Position numbers and translations under genes: made by a program
Part shown: positions 19,801-28,027 of the stretch, in pieces
Numbering within the stretch: position 1 is the first letter of the stretch
Layout of the letters: every line of letters begins with the position of its first letter
Notes under the pieces: model-generated
Database searches by the model: none
Seen by the model: only the letters and a program-made list of their open reading frames with translations
What the model was told of the DNA's origin: nothing
Assembly (NCBI GenBank): GCA_038501625.1
Contig: JAZAYU010000009.1
Span: 6,748,396-6,812,395 of the forward strand
DNA length: 64,000 nt
Direction: 5' to 3'
Source: Corbicula japonica
Lineage: Eukaryota > Mollusca > Bivalvia > Venerida > Cyrenidae

Positions 19801-22619
19801 TTCAATATTTTATAACACTCAACAACAACAGAATTATTCTAACCTAAAATGTTGTGCATGCCCAGTTATTTGCATTTTGCAAATAATTCGATTTTAACAG
19901 TTTGAAGTATATGTTAAGTACGCCAGTTTGAAGAATTTAGAACGTATCATTTTCTGACAAATTACAAATAACATCCCAAGATATAGATTATCTCGATCTG
20001 CATTAAATGTGTTTCTGTCTTTATGTTCTTAAAACATGGCGTTTCAGTGTACGAAGCCAAAACATAACATATTGAAATAAAACGCTTAAACGGTAAATAT
20101 AAGACAATTTATTTCTACTCATCTAGTCTGGAAACCCAACAACGATTTCATTTTTGAAATTGTGTGCTCATAAGCAATTCTTACTAATACAATTATTTCT
20201 TTAAAAAGTGAATATGTTTTTAACGTTATTAATGCACCTACAACAGTTTCCTACTTTATAAAAAAGGAACAACATAAGTTAAGTGAAAGAAAGTATATGC
20301 TAAAAGGAAAGCCTCCTGGTCCGGGTATTGTAAGTTTGAATCTTTGTCCATATATGAAATGCACGCGATCAATTAAAGAAACAAGTCATTGCTTGTTGTA
20401 AGCACCGGATTCGACCTTTTAAAAAGTAAAACATATCGCACAATATCAATAGCTAATTAATTTCCAAGCCTGTATTTTATACTTTATTTTTGATTCAAAA
20501 AGTTAAGTTAAGAACGCCCATTAGTCGATTTGCAACATGTAAACACTTTTTGACAGCATCAAATATAAATTATTGATTCTAATGGAGAAAAAATGCTGCC
20601 GTCCTGTGTCATGTAATCTGAAGGTTACTAATATTTACTCATACCGCTGATTAAACTTAAATTACATCCTTTTATAAATAGTAGCAGTGGGATTTTACAT
20701 TAAATATTAAACATCTAATAATGGTTAGCGAGAAAACATTTAGCATCCAAAAATCCTTAAATAAGTGGGTTCTAGAATATTTTTTGAACGAAGTTGAAAA
20801 GGAAGAGAGTAAAAAACCGCGTATGACCTCTAAGCCAATATTCTATCTTACTTGCTAAAACGCGTATGACCTCCAAGACAATATTCTATCGTACTTGCTA
20901 CATTTTCAGTTACACAGTACTATCTATGGAAATCTCAATTATAAGTCAGAATTATGACCGATATTAATAAACTTCACACCTGAAATCAACAAAATCACGT
21001 AATGTAAACGTTCAACATGGTGGTTATATAAAAAGAAAACTTATATGTATACAATTCATGAGAAAATGTATTGTTTCATTCGGGTACTTCAATTAGAAAA
21101 CTTCAAATAATTATGAAGATTCAGTTTGTTTAATTAATTGATTCATCGGAAAAAGAGGACAGTTTTACATAGCTTTTGGACATCGAAAAACAGATTTTTC
21201 TATAAAACGCTTCTTTAAGCTCATCAACAAAATACAAAAGGCCTTTCAATATTCAATCATGCTATCATCTCTATCCATTATTAAAACTAATGGTGCTTTA
21301 TCTACTGTCTGCAGGCTATGGTTACTTACTTCTCGTATCCACAAATGTTTCCTGAATGATTTTGATGAAAGGATTGACAGTATGACCGTGGAAATAAGGT
21401 CCTTGATACTTTTTCCGGAAACTGACTTTTATCTCGTTTTCTTCCATTAGCTGAAATTTAGAAAAATATGTGGATGATTCAAAAGGTGCGACACCGAGAT
21501 GAAAGCCCCAATACTTCGTCAGCTGAAATGGTCATTGGCACGCGCTATATCAGGTTGTAGATATCTATACAAATAAAAGAATAGGTTCGCCGATTTGTCG
21601 GAGAAACAGCGCAATCTTATTAAGCTACTCTGTTTTTTTTTTATCGCTGAAGCACATCTAAAATTGACATTCCTTTGTTTGAAATAAGCACATGTACGAA
21701 AAGGGGGGGGGGGGGGGAGGCTATAAAGTAACGGAAAACAAATAGATTTTGCTTACTGAAATCGAAAGATTACATGTTGATCCCTTGCACTCTTTGATGT
21801 AACGAATCTACTGGTCATAATCAGAAATAGATAGTTTAAAGTATCAAGTTTTGTACATTTGTTAAAAGTTTACTCCTCACAAGAATTTCGGAATTTAGAT
21901 GGATCTTTTAAGACATGGGCGCAATTTTCCTCATAAGAAAAGGAAATTGTCACATCGTAAAGATCGAGAAAGTAGTTTACATGCTAATGAGTAGAAGGAA
22001 TGCATCAACTACACATGAATAACCTGGTCTTTGCGAAAGAAGGCGGCAAAAGATTTTTTTAATTCACCAAGGTGGCACGACGGTAAGTCCGTGAATCACG
22101 AAATATGAAAAAGATTTTTACATGTTTTATACCTGCGTTGGACTTAACATGAACTACAAATTTATAAAATTTGTAAAGCCCGCTTGATACTTTTCAGCTA
22201 CAGGAACGCCTTTCTAAAACAAATAGATTCTTTTAGCCCGCACTTGCGCGTCTCCGCATCTTGTGGTTGTTTAATAATTCGTGCAGCTGTTAATTCATTA
22301 TAAGTATCGTTTTACCCTGTACAGTTGAGTTATAAAGTTAATTCATGTCTGTTTTTAGTTTTGTTTATTATTTCAACTGTATTTTATATCATTTTAAACT
22401 GTATTTTATATAATTTTAACAGTATACTAAACTTACATTGTATATTGTGTCAGCAGTGTGTTGCTTGTCCTTTTCGTTGGTGTGAATAAATGTAATCTTC
22501 TTCCAGCCAAACCGCTTTAGGATTGATATAACGCTTTTAGAAATTTGTGAGTCAGTCGGCTTCGTTCTGGCAAACGTTGGATATTTCTGATTGTTACTGA
22601 CGTCAACCTCGGAGCAAAA
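4777..22619 (-). CDS. Receptor-type guanylate cyclase, partial gene (8 exons)
   Basis: Exons on the minus strand, in transcript order: 22619-22437, 21450-21330, 18924-18778, 11795-11611, 10198-10063, 7261-7104, 6079-5974, 4855-4777 (1115 nt, about 371 codons). Each is bounded by AG acceptor and GT donor and all phases are compatible (0,1,1,0,1,0,1). The joined reading frame has no stop. It covers most of an ANF_receptor ligand-binding domain, the membrane-proximal CGFRGQRC segment and one transmembrane helix. In this family extracellular ligand binding drives an intracellular cyclase that makes cGMP from GTP, acting at the plasma membrane. The segment PPVDEPPCGFRGQRC resembles GC32E-like and echinoderm/mollusc receptor cyclases more than the short natriuretic clearance receptors. 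Signal peptide, N-terminal exons, kinase-homology and cyclase domains are not seen. Introns range from 986 to 6982 bp and several carry transposons. Family call is confident; subfamily is inferred. Confidence 0.9.
4856..5973 (-). other. Cyclase intron between exons g and h
   Basis: 1118 bp of A+T-rich DNA with a short (CAA)n run near 5727-5741. No repeat-family member was recognised. Confidence 0.7.
5974..6079 (-). CDS. Receptor guanylate cyclase exon g (juxtamembrane cysteine motif)
   Basis: 106 nt (35 codons plus 1). The chosen acceptor is tatgctttcag before GCGTTTCAC; it joins exon f in phase 0 to give ALP-AFHFYNDGHIDW. Donor GCAAAAA|gtgaga. The peptide goes on KGSPPVDEPPCGFRGQRC, the conserved cysteine pair just outside the membrane in receptor cyclases. 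An alternative acceptor at 6146-6150 keeps the frame and would add 22 residues; the shorter form fits the family better. Confidence 0.9.
6080..7103 (-). other. Cyclase intron between exons f and g
   Basis: 1024 bp. The only structure noted is a pyrimidine-rich stretch at 6648-6674. Nothing else is supported. Confidence 0.7.
7104..7261 (-). CDS. Receptor guanylate cyclase exon f
   Basis: 158 nt (2 + 52 codons). Acceptor ttcttacag, donor TTGCCG|gtaagtgg. Peptide: AMGFTLRINQHGDSEGNYSL then IARGALKENPKEEYGMYPVG and ENLTALP. The string D..GD.EGNYS, followed by YPVG, is typical of receptor cyclases. NYS and NLT are possible glycosylation sites. The intron separating it from exon e (2801 bp) contains the Harbinger element at 7655-9354. 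Confidence 0.92.
7655..9354 (+). mobile_element. PIF/Harbinger DNA transposon, internally deleted
   Basis: 1700 bp. The terminal inverted repeats are AGGCCCGGTCACACAG at 7655-7670 and its exact reverse complement at 9339-9354. Both sides are flanked by TTA (7652-7654 and 9355-9357), the 3-bp target duplication expected of PIF/Harbinger. Inside is a transposase frame that loses its C-terminal third. A second (Myb/MADF-like) ORF, normal in autonomous members, is not visible. Several CACGTG-type short repeats occur at 7868-7917. It is inserted in the intron between exons e and f of the cyclase gene. Confidence 0.92.
8247..9185 (+). pseudogene. HARBI1-like transposase, C-terminally truncated
   Basis: 312 codons from the ATG at 8247; the frame is open slightly further upstream without an ATG. 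An arginine-rich stretch (residues 31-40) precedes a helical DNA-binding region. FPHVIGAIDGKH gives the first catalytic Asp at about residue 191, and GKGSSSDAHIYNES gives the second at about 241. The family continues after GDDAF.LRTY with a segment containing the catalytic Glu (usually ENAFG); here the sequence diverges after residue 290 into an unrelated tail ending RGWKW. The missing Glu means it cannot be an active DDE nuclease. The rest is well preserved, so the deletion is probably recent. Confidence 0.88.
9358..10062 (-). other. Remainder of cyclase intron between exons e and f
   Basis: A+T-rich, no named repeat recognised. With 7262-7654 and the Harbinger insertion it makes a 2801-bp intron. 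Confidence 0.6.
10063..10198 (-). CDS. Receptor guanylate cyclase exon e
   Basis: 136 nt (45 codons plus 1). Acceptor tgtacttgtag, donor ACAAAA|gtaagtg. Peptide: LKPEAAYLYDAVWLYARIVH then ECLEAGLDYKNGTLIANMMK. YLYDAVWLYA is the most conserved helix of the ANF_receptor ectodomain and NGT is a likely N-glycosylation site. The intron to exon d (1412 bp) contains the triplicated tRNA-like repeat. Confidence 0.92.
10604..10691 (-). tRNA. tRNA-like head, unit 1 (probably SINE-derived)
   Basis: Read on the minus strand it has an A-box-like TTGCTCAATTGGTTGCG and a good B box, GGGTTCGCTCCC, about 46 nt apart, with a long variable region between. I could not fold a convincing acceptor stem. This fits a tRNA-derived pol III promoter of a SINE better than a functional tRNA. 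Confidence 0.5.
10860..10948 (-). tRNA. tRNA-like head, unit 2
   Basis: Same as unit 1 with a few substitutions (TAGCTCAATTGGTTGCG in the A-box region). B box GGGTTCGCTCCC is unchanged. Confidence 0.5.
11114..11202 (-). tRNA. tRNA-like head, unit 3
   Basis: Same arrangement. The B box reads GGGTTCGTTCCC, which still matches the pol III consensus GGTTCGANNCC at most positions. Confidence 0.5.
11611..11795 (-). CDS. Receptor guanylate cyclase exon d
   Basis: 185 nt (2 + 61 codons). Acceptor gcatttcag, donor AAAATA|gtaagtc. Peptide after the split Gly: IFSEKNLTREIQESFRYF, then SPPLYPEYDVFSKIVNQY and APPFNFPNP. The motif PPL.P.Y..F...V with PPFNFP is diagnostic of the second lobe of invertebrate receptor guanylate cyclase ectodomains. 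The intron on its 5' side is the largest (6982 bp) and holds a Penelope-like element. Confidence 0.9.
11796..13039 (-). other. Cyclase intron c-d, left part
   Basis: A+T-rich. Contains a short imperfect CACAG repeat (12130-12172). No other feature supported. Confidence 0.6.
12130..12172 (+). repeat. (AGCAC)n-like microsatellite
   Basis: Imperfect 5-bp units (AGCAC) repeated about eight times with degenerate edges. Confidence 0.85.
13160..13543 (+). pseudogene. Penelope-like element N-terminal ORF fragment
   Basis: About 127 codons including CYKPVGHIVTGDLNVIKDSR and NLISKGTTYRIPSKIDFN, the region normally preceding the RT core in this element group. It is separated from the RT by about 390 bp of frame-broken sequence. 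Confidence 0.65.
13933..14991 (+). pseudogene. Penelope-like reverse transcriptase, frame-shifted
   Basis: The RT core spans three frames. The fingers (13933-about 14065) shift near 14065. The palm with motif A then shifts again at the A-run 14239-14245, which has 7 A where copy 2 (24552-24559) has 8 and stays in frame. The last part (14236-14991, 251 codons) is open through motif B, YLDD and the C-terminal domain, ending at TAA 14989-14991. All visible catalytic aspartates are kept, so decay is recent. Confidence 0.75.
15781..17304 (-). other. Cyclase intron c-d, middle part
   Basis: A+T-rich. One strong inverted repeat at 16849-16948 is listed separately; nothing else supported. Confidence 0.55.
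16849..16948. repeat. Long A+T-rich hairpin
   Basis: Two arms of about 40 nt pair almost completely: TTAAAGAAATTAGAAACGCA on the left and TGCGTTTCAAATTTCTTTAA on the right, with ATATAT ends. The loop is about 20 nt around AAAAATATATTTC. It could be a small MITE; no duplicate was found in the window. Confidence 0.75.
17305..17400 (-). repeat. Isolated Penelope-like 3' tail fragment
   Basis: On the minus strand it matches the element tail: GGTGCAACCC-like, CCTGGATTAAACACCC, GACCGTTCCAATGC. No RT sequence adjoins it. Confidence 0.7.
17401..18777 (-). other. Cyclase intron c-d, right part
   Basis: A+T-rich DNA leading to the donor of exon c; no feature recognised. Confidence 0.55.
18778..18924 (-). 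CDS. Receptor guanylate cyclase exon c
   Basis: 147 nt, phase 1 at both ends. Acceptor gttttag, donor TTCAAAG|gtagga. The peptide YVILGMPYEFVGLMDHLNDR then GLLDTGEYFVVGVNVGQ matches the receptor cyclase pattern YVxxG....L......GLxxxGEYxVxxV. It ends AYFK plus a split glycine, completed by the next exon as YFKG. Confidence 0.9.
18925..21329 (-). other. Cyclase intron between exons b and c
   Basis: 2405 bp. Contains a partial family A repeat (19348-19480). A local direct duplication, CGCGTATGACCTC...CAATATTCTATC, lies at 20818-20890. No coding sequence recognised. Confidence 0.6.
19348..19480 (+). repeat. Dispersed repeat family A, copy 2 (partial)
   Basis: Starts at the GGCGGCGTGGGGAGTAATAT hairpin and runs to TTCCATTTTCATATAC; the first half of the family is missing. 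Confidence 0.8.
21330..21450 (-). CDS. Receptor guanylate cyclase exon b
   Basis: 121 nt (40 codons plus 1). Acceptor taaatttcag at 21451-21460, donor ACGAGAA|gtaagt. The peptide begins LMEENEIKVSFRKKYQG and ends NPFIKIIQETFVDTR. It links in phase 0 to exon a and in phase 1 to exon c, where the split codon rebuilds TR-I-YVILG, the expected strand before the second lobe of the ligand-binding domain. Confidence 0.88.
21451..22436 (-). other. Cyclase intron between exons a and b
   Basis: 986 bp. Includes a run of 15 G at 21703-21717. Nothing else supported. Confidence 0.65.
21703..21717 (+). repeat. Poly-G tract
   Basis: 15 consecutive G, isolated in A+T-rich intron sequence. Confidence 0.95.
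22437..22619 (-). CDS. Receptor guanylate cyclase exon a (ligand-binding domain)
   Basis: 183 nt, 61 codons, phase 0 at both ends. It starts after the acceptor ttctggtttcag and ends at donor AAT|gtaagt. The peptide contains KYPTFARTKPTDSQISKSV followed by ILKRFGWKKITFIH, the classic middle of the ANF_receptor domain (P-x-ART..D.Q......L..F.W..... pattern). An upstream exon must exist because the frame is open through the acceptor and no start methionine or signal peptide is present in the exon. Upstream exons were searched for by eye to 64000 and not recognised. Confidence 0.9.
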
Positions 22620-22929
22620 CTGAAACCAGAATCGAAAGCTAATCAGTAAGGCGATTAGAAACATTTTAAAACATTTTAAACGACGTTCAACAAATTTTAT
22701 AAATCTTTAATAAAAATATAAATATATAACATATATATTATATAAAAGTATAATTGACATTTTTTACACACAGAACATTTTCAGTTGTACTCCTGTCCTT
22801 TATGTCGTTATTTTGTACTTTATATTTGATACCGGAGTGTCAAATTGTGTGTTCTCGATTACGAAGTGTATAACCCTTGAATGAACATATGAATTTTGTC
22901 ATAATTTTTGTTTAAAACATCGAGTAAAA

Positions 22930-23270
22930 TTATAAGACGCAACATTGTCGAGTTGATTGGTGGGTCGGAGCTTAATCACTAAGAAAACTTGTATTTGTTT
23001 TTGTTTCTTTGTTCATATGAGAGCCTGTTTGAATAATTGTGAGGTTGGTTCGCCCTAAAACCTTGTTAAAGCCCCAAGTGTCAAATTATTTTACCACTGA
23101 GCATTCCAAGGTCGTACTCCGGCGGGTTTTCATTTTCGTTAAATGTTTTTGGAGTTTGATTATTTTATGCCACCAATGCTATCTTTCCCTCTATTCTTTT
23201 TGGCTGTGTGGGGAGGCTGTGTCTTCGGGATATGGCCATTACTGATAGGCATTATTCCTTTTTTGTAGTG
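22930..23270 (+). repeat. Isolated Penelope-like 3' tail
   Basis: Aligns by eye with 15428-15755: AACATTGTCGAGTTGATTGG, GTGAGGTTGGTTCGCCCTA, ACCACTGAGCATTCCAAGG, GTGTGGGGAGGCTGTG, ending near GGCCATTACTGATAGGCAT. There is no RT upstream. It lies just 5' of the first recognised cyclase exon. Confidence 0.8.
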
Positions 23271-24479
23271 ATTAACTCATTTACATTCGCGTTTGCTTAC
23301 TGTATTTTTGCATGAAGGAGACAGATGTTTTATAAAAAGTGAAAAATAATCAAAAATCACAATTCAGAAAACACACGCACAAAGTGCCAGAGAGGAAAAA
23401 AGAGCACGAATGTATAGAATGACTAATTAAATAAAAGAGTTTATGAATGTTTCTAAGGAAATCTAGAAACTCGAATCTTGCTGATTTTTTTAAACTCTAT
23501 GTTCTCAGTGGGGCTACTGAGCACTAACTTTTTGAAATTGACTATAATTTTTAATTATACGCTTTTCCCTCTACGTGTTTGCTGTTTCTGAATATTGCTA
23601 ATACTGTGTAATTTGTTTGGAACCTCATGTCATTTATAAAAAATCTTTATTTACTTATCAGAGACGCACTTTAAAAGGAAATACTGTTTTCATCAAAAGT
23701 TTGAAAATATGTTTGAAACGTCTAGAACAATGAAACATTTTTGCGTAGACACTTATCTACAATATGTTAAGGTGATCTATCAAAATTATATGGAGTTTTA
23801 AACTATAAGAGCAAAATTTGTGACCTTAAAACTTAAAGTAGACATTATGGGAGCATATCCCGATTTTCTTAATGTTGGCATTTCATTTCATTATTATCTC
23901 AACAACATAGTGTAGCTTATTATATTGATCAGCTTTTGCAAGATGTAATTTTTGTTAATATAATCTTCAGTATTGTTAATTAATCCAATTTGTTTATCTT
24001 TTGAGTTGAAAGCTATTTTCATTATTATACAAAAATAATTCAAAACCGATTTTTTATTTTGAAAATGACATAACTTTCTAAGAAAATCTCCTGCATTACC
24101 CCACCACACGAGCGTCCCCTTATATACAACTGATAAATACATTTAGCTACTTAAAACAATACTGTTGAATAATAGTTTCCATGTTTAAGCCGGGATGTTT
24201 CCAAAGTTTTCAATCTCCAGTCTTAACCGACGATAAATTGGTTTTATTACTGACAAACGTCATCAGCAAGTGTTTTATCATGTAAGACTCAGATTTGTCT
24301 GCATAAACTTACACTTCGGTATCATTCATTTTTAATCCAATGAAAAGATAAAGACTAGGAGAGCAGAGAGAATAATTTTATTTGTAACCATCCAATTTAG
24401 AACATACGTACTTTCATCGCTTATAGTAGTGTGGGTAATTAATGTTTATACACTGAATTCTTCATATGTTATGTTTGTA
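23271..24479. other. No recognised feature
   Basis: A+T-rich. An 82-codon minus-strand open frame at 23894-24142 has no recognisable domain and looks like chance. Confidence 0.5.
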
Positions 24480-25870
24480 TACTTATGACTTCCCTACTTT
24501 ATATACTTCTTTCCTTCATAATTTAATAAGACAAGCTAACCAGTCTCATTGAAAAAAAATTTGCTTGAAAATAAACATAGGGCATTTTCTACAGATGGTT
24601 CTTATGATAATTGTACTTTATGGACTAGTCAAGACCTTATCGTGTGGCGCTCACATTTTTATTGGATAATATTTATGTGAGATTTGTTCCCATCTTCATG
24701 TATTTATAAACAAGCAATATGCATTCCAATGGGTACTAATTGTGAACCCCTTGTTACTGATCTGTTTTCATACTGTTATTTAAGAGATTTTGTCTCTTTG
24801 TACCGAACATCAAGATGATAATATTACAGCCTTTAACAACACCTCGAGGAACCATGATTATTTGTTCAATATAGATTATAACCATTTTCCTTTTATGGTT
24901 ATATAGATTTGTCTTAAAGAATTACAACTTAATAAAGCAAACACTTCCGATAAGCAAGCAAACTTTCTTGATCTTAATCTTTCTATTGAAAATGGATACG
25001 TCACTACTAAAATATATGATAAAAGAGATGATTTATATATAGTAAATTTTCCGTTTTTAGACGGCGACTTTCCTCGTACAACATCGTATGGGGTTTATAT
25101 CTCAAAGCTTGTTCGCTTTTCTAGAGCTTGCAGTGATGTTAAAAATTTCAATAAACGTAATCTTTGAATAACAGAAAAAAACTTTTAAAACAAGGTTATC
25201 GGTATCATAAATTAAGTAAAACCATTTGCAAGATTTTTTTTCCACAACCCAGCTTTAATTAAATAATACAGGTGCAGTTTAAAATCACTATTGTAACAAG
25301 GTATTTCATAGCCAGTTTTTCACGGACATTAAATGCTTGCACGACGGTGGCAGGGCTTTAAGAGTTAATGAAAGTTTATAGGGGAAAAGAACCTAGAAGC
25401 TCGATTTGTTTCATTTATCCCTGTCATCGTGTTCTTGCTTATTTAACTCCAGGTACTCTGGTCTCGGTAAGGTCATTGAGTACCCACCCATTTGGGTTTG
25501 CAATGCTATTAGTTCTTATGTTTTATATGTTCGGTGCTTTTGCACGCAACATTGTTGAGCTGATGGATGGGGTGGAGTTATTTTACCAAGACAACTTGTA
25601 CTTGTTTTGTGATATCAGAACCTCTTGAGGCAAGTGTGAGGTTGGTGCACCCACCCTTGAACCTGGTTTAAACCCCCAGTATCGAATTGTTTAGCCACTG
25701 ACCGTTCCAAGGCGGTAACCCCTCGGTTTCTCACTATCGTTCATTGTTTGTAGCGTCTATTTTGAAACTGATTATTGTAATACCATGCTCTCTTCTCCTC
25801 TCTACTTTTTGCTGTTTGCTGGATGTGGCCATTTCTGATATGCAAATTTCACTGTTTTTCGAGACCTAAA
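24480..25870 (+). mobile_element. Penelope-like retroelement, copy 2 (5'-truncated, degenerate)
   Basis: Begins within RT motif A (CTTATGACTTCCCTACTTTA). It runs through motif B, where CCAATGGGTACTAATTGTG is kept, and a damaged YLDD region, then AAAAGAGATGATTTA (KRDDF..) and the full 3' tail (about 25345-25866) ending GATATGCAAATTTCACTG. Many stops. Confidence 0.8.
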
Positions 25871-27796
25871 TAAAGTATTTTCTAAAGTCACTACTAGTTA
25901 GATGAAAAGTAAATAATATGAACTAAGGCACTGCCTCTTATCGAGCTCTAGCTTTATTCATCTCAGATAATGATTTATATTAAAAAATAATTTGTTTCTA
26001 ACATTTGTTAGCCTACTCATGCACGATAAAATTATGTGATTTTTGGAAAGAATTTAAGTCTACATCAACTTAATTCAGCTGGACAACTTGCGATCTGACT
26101 TTTACTAAACATTTGGGTTTTTAGTGTGTAAACACAAAGGCTACTTGCTTAAATTTACAACCCAAATGTGTTCCATTACCGCAATTAATGCAATATTGAA
26201 TATAGATAAATTCTTCATCAATGATACATGAAAATATTACATTGTCACATGTGCATGAAAATTAATATATTATTGTCTGAAAAATAAATTTTATTTTTTT
26301 TTTATTTTTTAAAATGTTACCTTGATTACACTTGCATTTTGTAACTTGCAATTGCACAAAATTGTTCCATGCTATTCACAAAAATATATATGCATGTATA
26401 TGAATAAAGTTATAATATAGACCTAAAAAGTACTGTTTTAATATACATGTACATCACATTAACACCATATTGAGACTTCAATATGTAGTGTGATACATCA
26501 CCTAGATTTTGGGGCATATTTTTGCAAAGTCATTTGAAAATATCTCCAGGAATGACAATGCCATAGGAATTTTCAGTTATTAACAACAGTAATTTGAAGC
26601 TATAGATGCCGTGTGAAAAATATTGTGACAATATGGTACATATTTGGTGACAATAAGGTACATATTTGAGCCAAGTTACTTAAATGTGCATGATAGAATT
26701 ACTTATTTAAGTTGAAAAATAGTTCAGCTATTGGGCCAAAATAGATGAAATAATCTCAATCAATTAAACATAAACATGAACAATGTCATGTAGTCTGATT
26801 ATCCATATGTAAAACTCCTTTACAGGTTATAGTAACTGATTTGAAACAAAATGCTTCTTTATATCTATTTTCATTACATAAATGAATTGCAGTTGCCAAT
26901 CAAATCATGCATTAAAAATGTTGTTGGTCCATTTTTTAAAATGTATAATAACAATTTTAAGAGATTGTTTGCAAAAAAATGTAAACCCATGAACACATCA
27001 ATTAGCAATATAAAATGCCATTATTCATAACCACTTTTGGACCTCTGTCTGGTAAGTATTTTATAAAATGTAATATATATACTGGAAAATGTGAATTTCA
27101 AATTCTGAAGCTCATTCCAGTTGATATTTTCTTGATTTTGTATTTTTCATTGCAGAAATTTAGGCATAACAACTTTAAAATAGGTAAATTTCTCTTTAAA
27201 AAGTACCATATATTAAAAAATGTAAACTTCTTTTCTGTAACATTGCTAAAACATAAACATACAAAAGAAAAAAATCATTGTTTTTATTATGAGTGCAATT
27301 TCCAGTTTTCTGTGTTAAAGTCCAGCTTAAGCAGATCAAAGTATCGGTATATTCAGATTTTTACATGTATTTAAAGAGGCCAAAAACCCATTGACATGGC
27401 AAGAAATGTTTTTCTTTCTCTTCACAACAATCTACTTTTTTTTCAACAATTTAAATGATTATGAAAGCTTTGATTTATTTTTATTTTCTAAACCACAAAT
27501 TTTTAATGCTGAGCAAATTTAGTGACACCATGAATATTTAACAAAATTTGCAAAAATAAAACAAAACAAAACAGACACCTTGTAAATAGTGTATTTGATT
27601 ATACATGTTCCTCACATACATATTTTGATTATGAAATCATGTTGAAATGTGCACATGACAGAAAATATGGTAATAATAGAACACTTTTATTCCCAAAATG
27701 AGCATTAACTTGATATTTGATGCTATTCTTGGTACACATGTATTCTGCTTTCTGGTCAAACTTTTTGGTCCCAACTGATGATAATAAATTGGAGAT
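25871..27796. other. A+T-rich DNA, no named feature
   Basis: Short inverted repeat around 26113-26174 (ACATTTGGGTTTTTAG... and ACAACCCAAATGTGTT). The 119-codon plus-strand frame 27015-27374 is Lys/Phe/Ile-rich, has no domain and is likely chance. Confidence 0.5.
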
Positions 27797-28027
27797 TAAC
27801 CCTTTCCTCCATGTAAACACCTTTATGGCATGGAAAAACTGTGTAGATTCAGATCAGCCAGCACATCCATGATGTCTGATCAGGATCTGCAATGTTCACT
27901 TGTTTAAATCATTAGGTTATTTCTGACCAAAAAGTGAACAGTGCAGATCCTGATTAGATGTGCCAGCTAATCTGAATCTACACCGGTCTCACACAGGTAA
28001 AAAGGCATGTCTGTAGAGTAAAAGGGT
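27797..28027. repeat. Hairpin MITE-like element
   Basis: The ends CCCTTTCCTCCATG and TAGAGTAAAAGGG are imperfect inverted repeats. Inner arms GTGTAGATTCAGAT, GATCAGGATCTGCA and GTTCACTTGTTT pair with TAATCTGAATCTACAC, TGCAGATCCTGATT and AAAGTGAAC. A decayed relative is visible at about 31665-31765. Confidence 0.7.

Noticed and set aside
27015..27374. 119-codon plus-strand frame
   Set aside because: Composition follows the A+T-rich background (Lys, Phe, Ile, Asn); no motif.
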